DNA of 64,000 nucleotides. Origin: Verticillium longisporum. Taxonomy: Eukaryota; Ascomycota; Sordariomycetes; Glomerellales; Plectosphaerellaceae. The notes under the pieces were generated by a model, which had not been told where the DNA came from, ran no database searches, and saw nothing but the letters and a program-made list of their open reading frames with translations. The stretch's first letter is position 1. Each line of letters starts with the position of its first letter. Where the stretch lies: NCBI GenBank assembly GCA_019188255.1, contig JAETXT010000004.1, forward strand, positions 5,332,001 to 5,396,000, read 5' to 3'. The translations under genes were made by a program, and so were the position numbers. Positions 44,878 to 55,669 of the stretch are shown one piece after another.

Positions 44878-46613
44878 TGCGATTCACGATTCAACAGACT
44901 GACGATTCTCTCTGTACAAGGTGGACCGGCGGACCTGCGCGCACGGAGAGAAGATGGTGGGATGGGGATCCGTCTTATTCCTCACCTCGCCCCTCAATGG
45001 CTTGATCGACATCCACAAGGCCGTTTTTTCGTCGAGGCGCTAGCCCCTGAGGCGGCTCGTCCAGGGCACGATCAAGAGGCGATAGCGTACCTTTTCGTCC
45101 GTCCTCTAGCGCAAGTCGAGGCGTCTCGAGGACACCCGAGGCAGGGAAGAAGCCTGCTAGGGGAACGACTCCGCGACCATTCAACCACAAAGTTGCGAGT
45201 CATGCGTCGAGCCTCGCCTCACCAGTTACACGCTTGGAAAGCCTTTCCCGCTTCACCCGCTGTCTGTTCTCGATATCGGCCTTCACTATCATCTCGGCGG
45301 AGGGCGCAACGGCTGCGGCGTTTGGCGTTGCAACACCGATTTGCACATCGTAAGAAATGCCACTGTAACGCTTAGGTCCCATTTGTTCTGCACGCGAGTC
45401 GTCGCCGTTGCCACTTCCAGGCTTCCCACGAGTTCTCCATTATAGCCATCCTGTTCCACTGACCGGAGAAATTGACGCAAGGGCTGCTGCTGTGACCCCC
45501 TATCTGGAAGACATCACACGTGGTCGGCTAGGATTGTAGGCCACAGGATGCCGGAATCATGTCTCACATTGTCTGCACAGGGCTCACTTCCCGTTGCTTG
45601 CACGACACGAGCACACATCGGCCCTGTCCAATGCAAGCCTCTTAAGCCCACTACTGGTGGAGATGTGCTGCAGTGGACTGGACTTTCTTCGGAAATGAAA
45701 CTAGCCATGAACTTGGCGATGTGAGGCCCAGTTTTGGGGACTTGGGACCCTGCGACTCTGTCGTCGAGGCAGTGCCGAAGCCTACGTTCTGCGTTTTCAG
45801 CTGGTTCGTCCTCTAGGTCTGCAAATCCATACTGCTTTGAGCCCTAGCATTTCGCCAGGTCGTCATCACTGCAAGGCACACCTAATCTGTCCACCGGCCG
45901 AAAAAGATTCTCTAGACAGGAATATTTCTTTGTGAACTTGGGAGCTAATCCGCCCAGAAGATATCTTCAGAGACTTTTCATCGTGTCCAGTTCAGTGCGA
46001 GTATCAATCTCTTCGCATCACGGAATTACCTCGCCGAGATGTCTCCGAAGACGAGGAGCCGTCAGTGACTCCCTACCTCGCCCAGCTATGACCGTGCCCC
46101 CCCTTCCATGAATTCCCCATGCTTCTACTGCATCTAGAACCCAATAAATCTTTGTCAAGCCCTGTCAATGATCTCCTGAAGGGTTCATGATCAGGCAACA
46201 CCTGGCTGCTGCGTCGGACCCTTGATCAAGCTCGGGTTATAGAGACGGGAGAAAGATCGAATCCGTACTGCCGGTGGAGAATTTCGCTCGTCGCCACTGA
46301 TCCGGGATCCTGGTCTTTCTCCACCCCGAGAGCCGTCACCGTCAAGCCGCCCTGTAGGGGGATCCGATAGTACCGATAGTGCCAGTACCGTCTGCCCTGC
46401 CACCGGCAATGCCGCCGCCGCAAGTTCTACTAATGACTATCCTGCCCAATCTGGCGGTAGTGTGCTATGGAGAGAAATCCATTAATGTTCCCCGTCGCCC
46501 GCCTCCCCTCCCCTCTGCGAGAGAGAAGTAAAGGACGTGTGCCCAGCAGTCTTGTCAAGTCGATCTTCACCCTTTTTCGCACCTCCTCAGTAATCCGCCA
46601 GAAGCCGTGCACA
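44878..46613. other. Divergent intergenic region before carboxylesterase
   Basis: About 1.7 kb without a supported gene. A short inverted arrangement of GATAGTACCGATAGTGCC-like repeats lies near 46368-46388. It probably holds promoters for the two divergent genes. Confidence 0.3.
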
Positions 46614-48442
46614 ATGGGTCTCGTCAACGTCTTCACCAAAGCCGCTAGCCTAGCGGCTGTGTCGTGCTTCTTCCCCTCCACAGCGGCCGCTGCGGCGACG
46701 AGCGTCCCGAGCGCTGTCATCACGCAGGGAACCATTCGAGGCTTCCGCGACACACACGGCAATTCGGTCTTCTTGGGCGTCCCCTTCGCCGCTACGACTG
46801 GCGGGAAGAACCGGTATGTTCCCTGATAATCTTTAGGGTCATGGCGATCTGAACTCAGCTGCCGCCGCCCGTGACCCACGTGTCCGAGCGCATCTCACTG
46901 ACATTCATCAATCAGATGGCGTGCCCCTCAGGATGTGCCCGCCTCAAATGCGGCATTCGACGCGACATCGTACGGCTCGACCTGCCCCCAGGCCATTAGG
47001 GGCAGCTTGTTCTCTCAGCAGGGTGAGGACTGCCTGAAACTCAACATCTGGGCGCCCGCCACGGGCGAGAACCTGCCTGTAAGTCTTCTTCACGCCACGC
47101 GACGGCTGGCGTCTCACGGTGATGATGTCGCCACTAACACATCTGACCAGGTCTTTGTCTACATGTACGGCGGTGCCATGGTTACTGGCTCCAGCAGCGA
47201 TCCCCAGCTGCAAGGAGCCAACTTTGCTCGTAATGATGTCGTCTACGTCAACTTCAACACGCGTGAGAGCATCTTCGCCTCGCCGTACTCGTCCGAGCTG
47301 GATGCTGCCAACCCTGGCGAGTCCCAGAATTTCAGCATTCTTGATGTTGAAAAGGCCCTTAACTGGGTTCGCGAGAACATCAAGGGTGAGTTTCCATGAC
47401 CAGCCGACTTCAAGTCCGTCATGCTAACAATCTTTCAGCTTTTGGTGGCAACCCTGACCACATCGTCTTTGGTGGACACTCTTCGGGCTCCGTGCAGGTG
47501 GATCACTATCTCTGGAACCACCCTGACACCTGGCTCAAGGGTGCCGTTGAGATGAGCGCCAACGCCCTGTCTGGCCCCGGCTACGCGCCCCAGAATGAGG
47601 CTCTGGACATCGTTGCCGCTGAGGTCGGATGCCCGGCCGGTGGCCAGGGCCAGATCGACTGCCTCCGTGAAGTTGATCTCTACGCCTTCCAGACTGCCAA
47701 CTTCAACGCAACCTCGAACACCTGGTTCACTCCCGTCATCGACGACATCACGCGGCACCCCGACTATGCCGCCCGCTTCGCCGCCGGCAAGTACGCCTCG
47801 CACGTTCCCCTCCTGACCGGTACATCCGATGGCGAGGGCACCATCTTCAGCATCGTCTACGGCGGCCAGAACACGAACTTTTTGTCCTGGATCAACACCT
47901 TTGATGCTGACAGTCAGCACATTCCCGACTGCAACCTGATCAGCGCCTACCCGGCCTCATCCTTCGCCTCGGAGTCCCTGCGCAGCGGCACACAGTACGG
48001 TGATGCCCGCTTCAACTGCCCCTCCGACTACCTTGTCGACGTTCGCAGCAACGCCCAGGACACCTGGGTCTACCGCTTCTTCGGCGCCTACGACAACGTT
48101 GTCGGCCCCCCCGGCACCGCTCCCACCCACGGCACCGAGGTCCCCTTCTTCCACGGCGGCAACGAGTGCTTCGAGAAGCTCTCGGGCGTCACCGCCGCCC
48201 AGCAGGCCCTTGCCGACTCCATCCACGGCTGGTTTGTGCAGTGGATCAAGAACCCTCCTGCCGGCCCCGGCTGGGACAAGGCCAAGCCCAAGTCCGGCCC
48301 GCTCGTCAAGCTCGGCGTGCCTGCCGATGAGCTTTCGCTGATCAAGGGCACCACTGACGAGTTCAACAGTCGCTGCCAGAAGGCGTACAACCCCAGGTTC
48401 AGCAAGTACCCCGTCGTTCAGTCTGTCGAGGGCATCCTGTGA
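46614..48442 (+). CDS. Secreted type-B carboxylesterase/lipase
   Basis: Four exons (46614-46813, 46916-47078, 47151-47385, 47439-48442) encode 533 aa. A signal peptide (MGLVNVFTKAASLAAVSCFF) leads into an alpha/beta-hydrolase of the carboxylesterase type-B family. Features: TQGTIRGFRD, the EDCLKLNIWAP motif, YMYGGAMVTG (oxyanion region), the nucleophile elbow GGHSSGS with the Ser (more usual is GESAG), TGTSDGEGTIF with the acidic residue, and PTHGTEVPFFHG with the His. It hydrolyses ester bonds outside the cell; the substrate is unknown. Intron 1 is 102 nt, longer than most here, and contains an internal CTCAG that could be an alternative acceptor. Confidence 0.87.
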
Positions 48443-48716
48443 TTAATTAAAGGATGACGTGGCCCAGTCCAAGGACACGGCATATTTCACGTTTTTATGA
48501 TAGCGGTATAGACAAAAAGAATAGACACATACATAATATGCATCACATTCATTGTTGCTTCCCTAGAGCACGTAGTGCCGTTTTCGTCTTCTCTTCTCAG
48601 CCTTTAGGGGCAAGTAATATCCCCCCTGACGCATTCCCCATGGAAGATGCCGATTTCAAGGCAAACAATCACCAGTGGCAAGATGGACAATGATTTGTGC
48701 GCCATTGTTCACTAAC
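48443..48716. other. Convergent intergenic region
   Basis: 274 bp separating the stop codons of the esterase and RING protein A. Nothing else is seen. Confidence 0.3.
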
Positions 48717-49586
48717 TCATTCAGAAATGGCGCCCCTTCGCTTCATCGCCACTCGGATATGCATTTGTAACCCAGGCAGGTAAACCCGGTCGCCAGCCCA
48801 GTCAGCTCCAGCAAAGTCCAGAAACTCAAGGTGAAGCCCATCCAGCTCAGATTGCCATGCATCAAACTCGGGATCAAGCGTTGTCGAAAGAACAGAAGAT
48901 CCCCTAGGTCTCGCCCAGTACATCACGGCTTCGATCGGGGATCTGACAGCACCGCCAGGGGCAATCTGGTACCTTCTGAGAAGACAGTCCATGAGTAGGT
49001 TTGCGAAACACCACACGCAAAGCGGAGGGAGCCGGCCTCCCTCCGTCAATGTCCGCGGGAAGCCTTGGAGAGCTGCGCTCGTGGCAGGAAAGGGGACCAT
49101 CGCAAGGTGTGGGTGCCCGTCCCAGTCGCACAACGGACGGCGCAGATCCTTTTTGCACAAGGGGCACTCTACGGTTCCTCCAACAGTATTCTCGCCGAGG
49201 AAGAGGGCGCATGGTTCGCAAAACATGTGATCGCAAAACATGACCATGCACGGCTCTAGTGGCTCGAGCCCACGAGCTTGCCTCTCCTGAAGCGCCAGCT
49301 GAACCGAGTCTTTGCTGGACTCACTTCCGGGGCCCTCGCCGCAGGCAAAATCCAGGTTGTCTTCTGGCACGCGAGAAGGAGGGCGCGGGTACTTTGGACG
49401 TCCATCTCCGGCGATGAGCATGTCGGAGGTGCACACGACACACACGAGGCGAAGTTGACTGAAAAGGTTCGGGTCATCTTCCAGTCTTTCTCGAATCTTG
49501 GGGAACCAGCAGTCTTCCGGGTCGATAGTGCAAGCTAGGCTGCAATCTTTCTGCGGGGGGACAGCTGTTGATTTGTTTTGCGACAT
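48717..49586 (-). CDS. RING-like protein A (C3HC4-type)
   Basis: A single-exon gene of 289 aa. Ligand pattern: C49-x2-C52, a 65-residue insertion, C118-x-H120-x2-C123-x2-C126, then C141-P-L-C144. This fits a C3HC4 RING with a long first loop, suggesting an E3 ubiquitin-ligase-like zinc domain. A second Cys cluster follows (C153, then LPPLCVWC at 190-193). The C-terminus is acidic-aromatic without a known domain. RING proteins B and C nearby share the plan RING, extra Cys, then a Pro-x-LC-x2-C motif, so they look like diverged relatives. The first ATG is at 49586; the open frame goes further only from a TTG. Substrate and partner E2 are unknown. Confidence 0.7.
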   Translation of the reverse strand: MSQNKSTAVPPQKDCSLACTIDPEDCWFPKIRERLEDDPNLFSQLRLVCVVCTSDMLIAGDGRPKYPRPPSRVPEDNLDFACGEGPGSESSKDSVQLALQERQARGLEPLEPCMVMFCDHMFCEPCALFLGENTVGGTVECPLCKKDLRRPLCDWDGHPHLAMVPFPATSAALQGFPRTLTEGGRLPPLCVWCFANLLMDCLLRRYQIAPGGAVRSPIEAVMYWARPRGSSVLSTTLDPEFDAWQSELDGLHLEFLDFAGADWAGDRVYLPGLQMHIRVAMKRRGAISE

Positions 49587-50079
49587 CTTCGGGTCGCGGG
49601 GATCGGCTCGCAAAGGCAGGTCTGATTTGGGTCGAGTTTCCAATATAAGTCAGTAATTGTCAAGTTTCTACCCGAGTCGAATTAGAATGACATAGAATAC
49701 ACCCTTTGTTCGGAATATTCTTGTTGTCTCTGTGTTGGCCGGGGTCATACTCGATCACTTGTCGTGAAGGATCTCGAACTCCAAGAACAGAAGCAGTTAC
49801 GAAGACATGAATAATAGGTATTTTCCGACGCACGTTCTTTGCATTTTTCAAGGATTGCGTGGTACATTGACTGCGGTATATCGTGGCAAGACAAGTGAAG
49901 ACCGAGACTCAGTGTTTATCGATGTCCCATGCTGCAATCAAAGAGGTAGACGGACAATACTCTCGCCAAGAGACGAAACTAATCTATAATGCCTATCTAT
50001 AAGCATGATGCATCCAGAAACTCAGAGAACCTCCGCTCCATGGAAGCGCGACCAGCGTGCCCCAAAGTCCAAGCAAATC
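49587..50079. other. Intergenic region between RING genes A and B
   Basis: Promoter of RING gene A and 3' region of RING gene B. No gene is supported. Confidence 0.3.
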
Positions 50080-51024
50080 TCACGCCCAAAGATTCAACGC
50101 CCAAGTCGTGCGCGTCCCCTCTTCCACATGGCGCAAATTTACCTGTGCAGCCGCCATAAGGCCCTCAAGCTTCATCAAAGCCATCTCTTTATACGCCGCG
50201 TAGCGCGCACTCAACAGCCCAAGAGCCTCCTGGTCAACGGATTTGAACTTACTCCTCCCCGCCCTTTGAACAAAGTCCGAGGCCGTCATCAGCGGCCGCA
50301 CGAGGTCGCTGCAGAGCACGAGGACGAGGAGCAGGACGTTCTCGGCCCACTCGACGCGCCAGTCGTCAAACTCGCAGGCGTAGCAGCAAAGGGGCGCCCA
50401 GCCCCCCTCGGGCACGACGACGGCCGGGAAGCGGCGCAGCTGGACGTGGTCCATCGGCGCCGGCAGCGTCTCCAGGGCCGCGTCGCATCCGTACAGCAGG
50501 CTCGCCTTGCAGAAGGGGCACCGGCTGTGCAAGGAGGACGCGAGGATCTGGTCGAGACACTCGCGCCCGAAGACGTGGCCGCACGGCAGCACGCTCGCCG
50601 CCTCCGTGCCGTGGCTGTGTAGCACCTCGAGGGCGTGGGCCGACGTGGTTGTCAGGCCGCCGTCAAGCGTGTAGGCGCCGACAAAGGCCATTTTCTCGCG
50701 GCAGATGGGACAGTCTAGATCCGGGTGCACCCACGCCTCGTCAACCGGCAGGGCAAACAGCTGCTCCCTCAAGTCGGGCCAGAAATGGCCAGACAGCTTG
50801 ACGCCGGGCTCCAATATCGCCAAACTTTCGGCGACGGCGGGCTCGGGGATAGTCGCATCGCAGGGCCGATGTTGGGCGTTCACACCTTCCAGGCAGTGAA
50901 TGATACTGATTAGGGTAGCACTGATGGCGGGTGCAAACTTGGTGCTCACTCGAGCGGATGAGGCCGAATCCATGAAATCTTTACGGTCCTCGAACAAACT
51001 GCGTGCGTTAGACATGTTAGACAT
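50080..51024 (-). CDS. RING-like protein B (one zinc ligand replaced by Gly)
   Basis: From the ATG at 51024 the protein has 314 aa; the frame is open to another ATG at 51183 (367 aa), so the start is uncertain. The later start is preferred because the upstream part has no domain character. Pattern: C105-P-I-C108, then LPC148-G-H150-VFG-RE-C156, then RC169-P-F-C172. Position 153, the usual fifth ligand (His or Cys), is Gly, so one zinc site would have three protein ligands. Extra Cys at 180 and the block APLCCYAC (about 210-217) match protein A. The Leu-rich stretch near residue 227 (NVLLLVLVLCSDLV) could be a buried helix. Ligase activity is doubtful without the fifth ligand. Confidence 0.65.
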   Translation of the reverse strand: MSNMSNARSLFEDRKDFMDSASSARVSTKFAPAISATLISIIHCLEGVNAQHRPCDATIPEPAVAESLAILEPGVKLSGHFWPDLREQLFALPVDEAWVHPDLDCPICREKMAFVGAYTLDGGLTTTSAHALEVLHSHGTEAASVLPCGHVFGRECLDQILASSLHSRCPFCKASLLYGCDAALETLPAPMDHVQLRRFPAVVVPEGGWAPLCCYACEFDDWRVEWAENVLLLVLVLCSDLVRPLMTASDFVQRAGRSKFKSVDQEALGLLSARYAAYKEMALMKLEGLMAAAQVNLRHVEEGTRTTWALNLWA

Positions 51025-51651
51025 GTTAGATGGTGTCCCTGAGAAGGCAATGGTATCGTACTGCGGACGATTGGGTCCTCGTGAAGTGCAATACCGTGAA
51101 GCGTATCTGGCAAGCAGTTGCGAACAGGAAACTCTGGTAAAATAACTGTGGATGGTAGGTACTTGTTTTCGTCCAAGGTGCATGGGTAGCGTTCGATCAT
51201 GTTGACGCCGATATGAAAACAGTCGCTTCTTTTATGAAATCAAGAGTACGCCACAGCATGAGTGATCAAGACCGTTGCCATGCTTCAGCATGATTGCGGG
51301 TTTTAGATCAAGCGGCCGACAGGTTGTAGTTCAAGACAGGCGATTTGCGCGAAGCGACTGAGGCTTGCTGATCGGCCATCTCAACAATTTTCCATCGAAC
51401 ACAATGCAATTGTCTGAAGAGACTGCACGGAGCTCAATTGAGGCGCTCCCAGAGAGAACATGCTGGTGTTCAATCATGTCACAAACACAGACTCTCTGTG
51501 CAGGCGCAATACGTCTTTGACCGGCCGCCGCCCATTGTTGACGAATGCGCATGTACAATCCAAGGCGTTCGTGATGGCTGATGGATACGTAAATTATGAT
51601 CACGCTCTACAGTACAGTATGTGTTTCAACTCCTTCCAAGCGATATATACG
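51025..51651. other. Intergenic region between RING B and BTB gene
   Basis: Includes the alternative longer N-terminus of RING B (51025-51183). No other gene is supported. Confidence 0.3.
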
Positions 51652-52635
51652 CTATTCTCCTCGAACGCCGCTGTGTCTCGCGCGCTTGCGGGCGCTGCCG
51701 GAGGAACTTGAGGGGTGCATCTTGCCGGTGCTCTCGCGTTTGAGCTTCTCGTCGAGGACGCGGGCTGTGAAGGAGAAACATGACGTTAGCAAGGGGCAGA
51801 GGCGTCGTTGTACGCGGTGACTCACTGAGGATATCGTAGCCGAATTGGGGGAACTCGAGGCAGAGGGCCTTGAACTCAGACTCGGCCTCGGCGCGCAGCG
51901 TGTGGGAGCGAGCGGCCCAGAAGCTCGCGACGGGAGCACGGATGGTGGTGTCGTCTTTGGCGGTGTATTGGTAGACGTAGCGCGCGTAGGCGATCTCGCC
52001 CTTGGCGGTCGAGTCGACGCAGTGAATCTTGGAGCTGGCGAGGGTGCGCAGGCCGTCGACGCCAAACTTCTCGGCCAGGGTGTACACGCGCGCGTGCTTG
52101 AGCAACTGATCTCCCGTGTCGTCGACTTCGGGCGCCGTGGGGTCGAACTCGAGGGTGCGCTGACCCGGGATCTTCCGGGGGTAATAGTCGCCTGTGTAGA
52201 GGTATTCGAGAAAGTTGCCTACGGCGTCGACGTCTTCGTTGAGCAGCTCGACCTGCCGTGGCTGGGGGAGAAGAGGTCAGCAAGAGGGGCGGCGCAAGAG
52301 CAAGGGAGCCGAGAAGGGTAGGAACATACACTGCCATCATCGCTGAACTGGGCGCAAGCTTCCTTGAAGAAGGGGCTCCGAACGAGGAGGGCTTGGTGTG
52401 CTGTCAGGATGGACTCGCTGTCGTTGCTGCCAATCAACAGGGTGACGACAGGGCTCATGAGGTAGCTGATAAAGGTATCGCGTGGCTCTGGCGCGGTATC
52501 CTTCTCGGCAGCGACAGTCTCTTCGGCAACGACCGTCTCGTCGCCCGCGACAGCCGTGGCGCCCTCCATCTCGACATCAGCGCTGGCGCCTGCGGCTGAG
52601 CTCTCGACGTCGTTTTCCTCGTAGTCGGTGGGCAT
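51652..52635 (-). CDS. BTB/POZ-domain protein
   Basis: Three exons (52635-52330, 52261-51826, 51764-51652) encode 284 aa. An acidic N-terminus (about 1-55) is followed by a BTB/POZ fold: SPVVTLLIGSNDSESILTAH, LLVRSPFFKEACAQF, then after intron 1 VELLNEDVDAVGNFLEYLYTGDYYP and VYTLAEKFGVDGLRTLA. The C-terminus is basic (GSARKRARHSG), a possible nuclear signal. Single-BTB fungal proteins of this size often act in protein-protein contacts, some as Cullin-3 adaptors; that link is family knowledge, not shown here. It sits among three RING-like genes. The donor is GTATGT at 52329, the only one that keeps phase. Confidence 0.83.
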
Positions 52636-53687
52636 TGTGGACAATTGAAATGCAGATGATTGCTGAATGAATGAATCTGGGGGTGAGGCGGTGTCAATTG
52701 ACGTTCAGTGTTGTTGTAGTAGCGAGTGTGACTGCCAATGCACCACAACTGGACGCGAGCGATGTGTGGTGCCAAGAGGATCTGTCGCCCACTATCGCTA
52801 TCGCACTGCTTTCGTCCTGTGCTGCCTCGTCCGTGACAGGTGTTCGGTACCTGCAGAGCTCACCCCAGGTACCTAGGCAAGCTACCTAGGTAGGTATCCG
52901 GTACTCACTGCGCTAAAAGGGACTGCGCTAAAAGGGACTGCGCTAAAACGGAGCTGCCGCAAGAAGCAGACGGCTGCATTGGCTGGACTCGTTGATGCCT
53001 GGAGCGCAAGGCCAAACTTGTTCTTTGACATGGGGGTGGGTGCTCCGGTACGTACCGTACTGAGTAGGAAACCCACCACGCGCCCAGTCTGTGCCGTCCC
53101 TTCCAGAACATCATCAACCGACATCGTTCCCAGGACATCACCTCTCTGCAATATTCATTTGAAGACGAGGGTACATCGTCTGGAACATGCGGTCGAGGGC
53201 TGTCAGACAAGTCCCCAAAATCGTCAATGATCGAAACTGTTCCTAAAACATCCTCTTTCAACGCCCGCCTGGACAAAACCGCGCCTTCCTTTGATGTCTT
53301 CGGCCAGCTAGACCATCCGTCATGGTCTCTATTGCCTGTGGACGCTCTTCCCTGCCGTCTCTCTATCTCTGACGTAGAGCCTAGCATCTTCACAAGGCCT
53401 TGTTCTGGTGAAGACGGCGTTCCCTTTGTCAGACAGGTGCTTTGCTGTTCTTTCTCAACAATGACGCGCGACATCTCGCTATGTACAGCCCCGTCAGGTT
53501 TCCTTTCAGCGGCGGCAATCTCAAGACCCCTCTGACACGCATCATCAACTCTGGCTACTGATCGCCATATAAGTACCCAAACGGCAAGTATGTGACCTGA
53601 TCAGCGTGTTGGCTGCGTATCTGTATCATCACTTCAAACTGCCACATCGTCAAGATCCATACTTTGCTTCCAGCTCCTCATCAAGAC
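52636..53687. other. Intergenic region with tandem repeats; doubtful hypothetical frame
   Basis: Near 52866-52893 the motif TACCTAGG recurs in both orientations. Three tandem copies of the 15-mer ACTGCGCTAAAAGGG occupy 52907-52951 (third copy with one change). A minus-strand frame from the ATG at 53474 reads EDVLGTVSIIDDFG and, in a shifted frame, GDVLGTMSVDDVLEG, hinting at an internally repeated hypothetical protein broken near 53145; support is weak. The RING C start lies just beyond. Confidence 0.3.
52907..52951. repeat. Three tandem copies of a 15-bp unit
   Basis: ACTGCGCTAAAAGGG at 52907-52921 and 52922-52936, then ACTGCGCTAAAACGG at 52937-52951. Function unknown; lies upstream of the BTB gene. 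Confidence 0.85.
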
Positions 53688-55214
53688 ATGCAACTTCGGT
53701 CAGGCCGTTCAAAGGGCACCAATCTTTCGATGGCAGACCGACCACTCTCTCGCTACCAACCGACGATACCAAACACCACATCCAAGAAACGGCGCCTTGA
53801 ATCTGTTCATGATGCTGCTGATACTATGCTCCTAGCCCAGGGGCCGTCGCAAAAGAAGCAGCGCGTCGATTCACCCCATGTCAGCATAATACTTCAAACA
53901 CCCAGCTTACCCGACTATGTGTCACCACAGGAGGCAAATCCCAAGCCGACTTCTTCGATGAGCCGTAACGAATCGCGTTCTTTAGATGCCATCATAGTCA
54001 GTATCGACGACCATGCTCTGCCAGACAGCGTCGGTTGCGACGCTGATATCCCAAAATCGCCAAATGTAGACAATGCCGAGTCGCCACTCGAGCATCACGC
54101 CAACAGCAACGTCGGTCCGGATGACAAGCCCAAGTTCTTCGGCTGCCGAACATGCGGCGCTCCTCTCTGGACGTGCGCCCACGGCTCCCTCAGCAGACTC
54201 CAGTCAACAGCTCCCCAAACCCTGCCTGTACCACCCTTCGATGAGCATAATTCAAGCTTTCCAAGCAGCCTACCAGTCAGCCCGAGGACGACAACAGGCC
54301 CAGCAGCACGCTGCTCGCACTTCTGGCCCGAAATCATCAGCCACAGCATCAAGCGCCCCGGCAACGCAGAATTCCACGCCAGGCCAGGCCCCGCCTGCAC
54401 CTTTTGCTCCGCAAACCTCGACATCTTCGCCGTCCCGCCCGCAAGCTCATCGCCCGAAACAGAGCCCGCCGTCCTCCTCCACTGCGGCCACGTCCTGGGC
54501 GCAAACTGCATGATGGCCAGTGCCGCCCTTGGCAGCCCCCAGTGCCCCCTCTGCCTCTTCGACACGACCTGCCCCGGCTGCCGCTCGCCCGTGTCCATCC
54601 CTCTGCCGACCGCCGCCGAGGGCCCCCGCGCCCTGCCGCTGACTCTCGCGCAGCGCGAGTCCCTCGGCGACGGCGCCCACCCGTCCGCCCCGGCCCTCTG
54701 CCCCCGCTGCGACGAGGAGGCGCAGTACGCAACGGCCCTGCGCGGGGGCCGCTTCCCGTCCCCGTTCGCACACCGCCTGCTCGCGACGCCGCTGTTCCGC
54801 CTCGTCAACCGCGCCGTCCGCGCCCACGGCGTCGTGTCGGGCAGCGACGCCGCTGGCGCCCGCGCCGTGGCCTGCGACGTGGCCGAGCTCGTCGAGGACA
54901 ACTTTCGCGCCCTGCTGCAGGCGAGTCGGGTGTGGGACGTCGTGTGTCGCGCCGAGCACGACCCGTGGGCCGCCGTACTGCCGACGCGGGACGCGGGACG
55001 GCGGTTCTATGCCGGGCTGCGGAGCGAGGACACATCCAGCGCCTTCTTGGACCCGCAATGCGAGGCGAGTCGTGCGGAGCAGAGGGCCAAGATGGCCGCG
55101 GCGGACGCTCAGGCTGCGGAACGGTTTCGGGCGGCGTTCGAGAATGATTTGAGAGCACGCAGGGCTGCGTGGTTGGAGGCGCAACAGCGGGGGATCACGA
55201 TAGCGTCAGGTTGA
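53688..55214 (+). CDS. RING-like protein C with nuclear-signal N-terminus
   Basis: A single-exon gene of 508 aa from the first ATG at 53688. The N-terminal 140 residues are disordered and hold basic patches (SKKRRLE, QKKQRVD) suggesting a nuclear protein. A small Cys cluster C153-x2-C156-x6-C163-x-H165 precedes the RING-like core: C237-x2-C240, C266-G-H268-VLG-AN-C274, QC286-P-L-C289. As in protein B, the fifth ligand position (271) is Gly. Further Cys pairs follow (C295-x2-C298, later ALCPRCDEE). The C-terminal 150 residues are Ala/Arg-rich and probably helical. It shares the plan of proteins A and B but is longer. High GC in the second half creates several long shadow frames. Confidence 0.68.
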   Translation: MQLRSGRSKGTNLSMADRPLSRYQPTIPNTTSKKRRLESVHDAADTMLLAQGPSQKKQRVDSPHVSIILQTPSLPDYVSPQEANPKPTSSMSRNESRSLDAIIVSIDDHALPDSVGCDADIPKSPNVDNAESPLEHHANSNVGPDDKPKFFGCRTCGAPLWTCAHGSLSRLQSTAPQTLPVPPFDEHNSSFPSSLPVSPRTTTGPAARCSHFWPEIISHSIKRPGNAEFHARPGPACTFCSANLDIFAVPPASSSPETEPAVLLHCGHVLGANCMMASAALGSPQCPLCLFDTTCPGCRSPVSIPLPTAAEGPRALPLTLAQRESLGDGAHPSAPALCPRCDEEAQYATALRGGRFPSPFAHRLLATPLFRLVNRAVRAHGVVSGSDAAGARAVACDVAELVEDNFRALLQASRVWDVVCRAEHDPWAAVLPTRDAGRRFYAGLRSEDTSSAFLDPQCEASRAEQRAKMAAADAQAAERFRAAFENDLRARRAAWLEAQQRGITIASG

Positions 55215-55669
55215 ACTATCGGCACGGGATGATTTTTACATGTGTATCTAAGCAGGTTTGAGAAAAGCCATATATATATGAGACCAAGATTACACATCGA
55301 ACCTACCATGCCAAATACAGTGCTTGCCTTGTTTTTTTCCAATTTCATCCACGTCGCCAAAATGTACGGAAGCCTCAAATGTTATTGCTAACCTGGCTAT
55401 ACAATGACCGAGGCAATGCTATGCTATGCAAACAGTTTGCCGGCTACCAAGATGTTGGCAACGCGAGATCGAAGCAAATATGCCCAACGCCGGGTATCGA
55501 AATGCATAAAGAACTAGATATCCCCACCGACCTGGTGGCCACCTCACGCGGCCAACGCCATTTCGTTTCAAGCGAGAATGCAGCGAGTGCCATGGCGGCG
55601 ACCATTCATGCTACTAAACAACCGACAAGTGCACCAATGACAAGGCAACGGTGATTCGCAGGGCTCTCT
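55215..55669. other. Convergent intergenic region
   Basis: 3' regions of RING C and the cyclin gene. No further gene is supported. Confidence 0.3.

Noticed and set aside
50005..50622. 205-aa plus-strand frame over RING B
   Set aside because: Antisense to the Cys-bearing RING frame and lacks any motif.
53982..55184. Several minus- and plus-strand frames of 140-268 aa over RING C
   Set aside because: High-GC shadows rich in Arg/Pro/Ala; the RING frame carries all conserved Cys.
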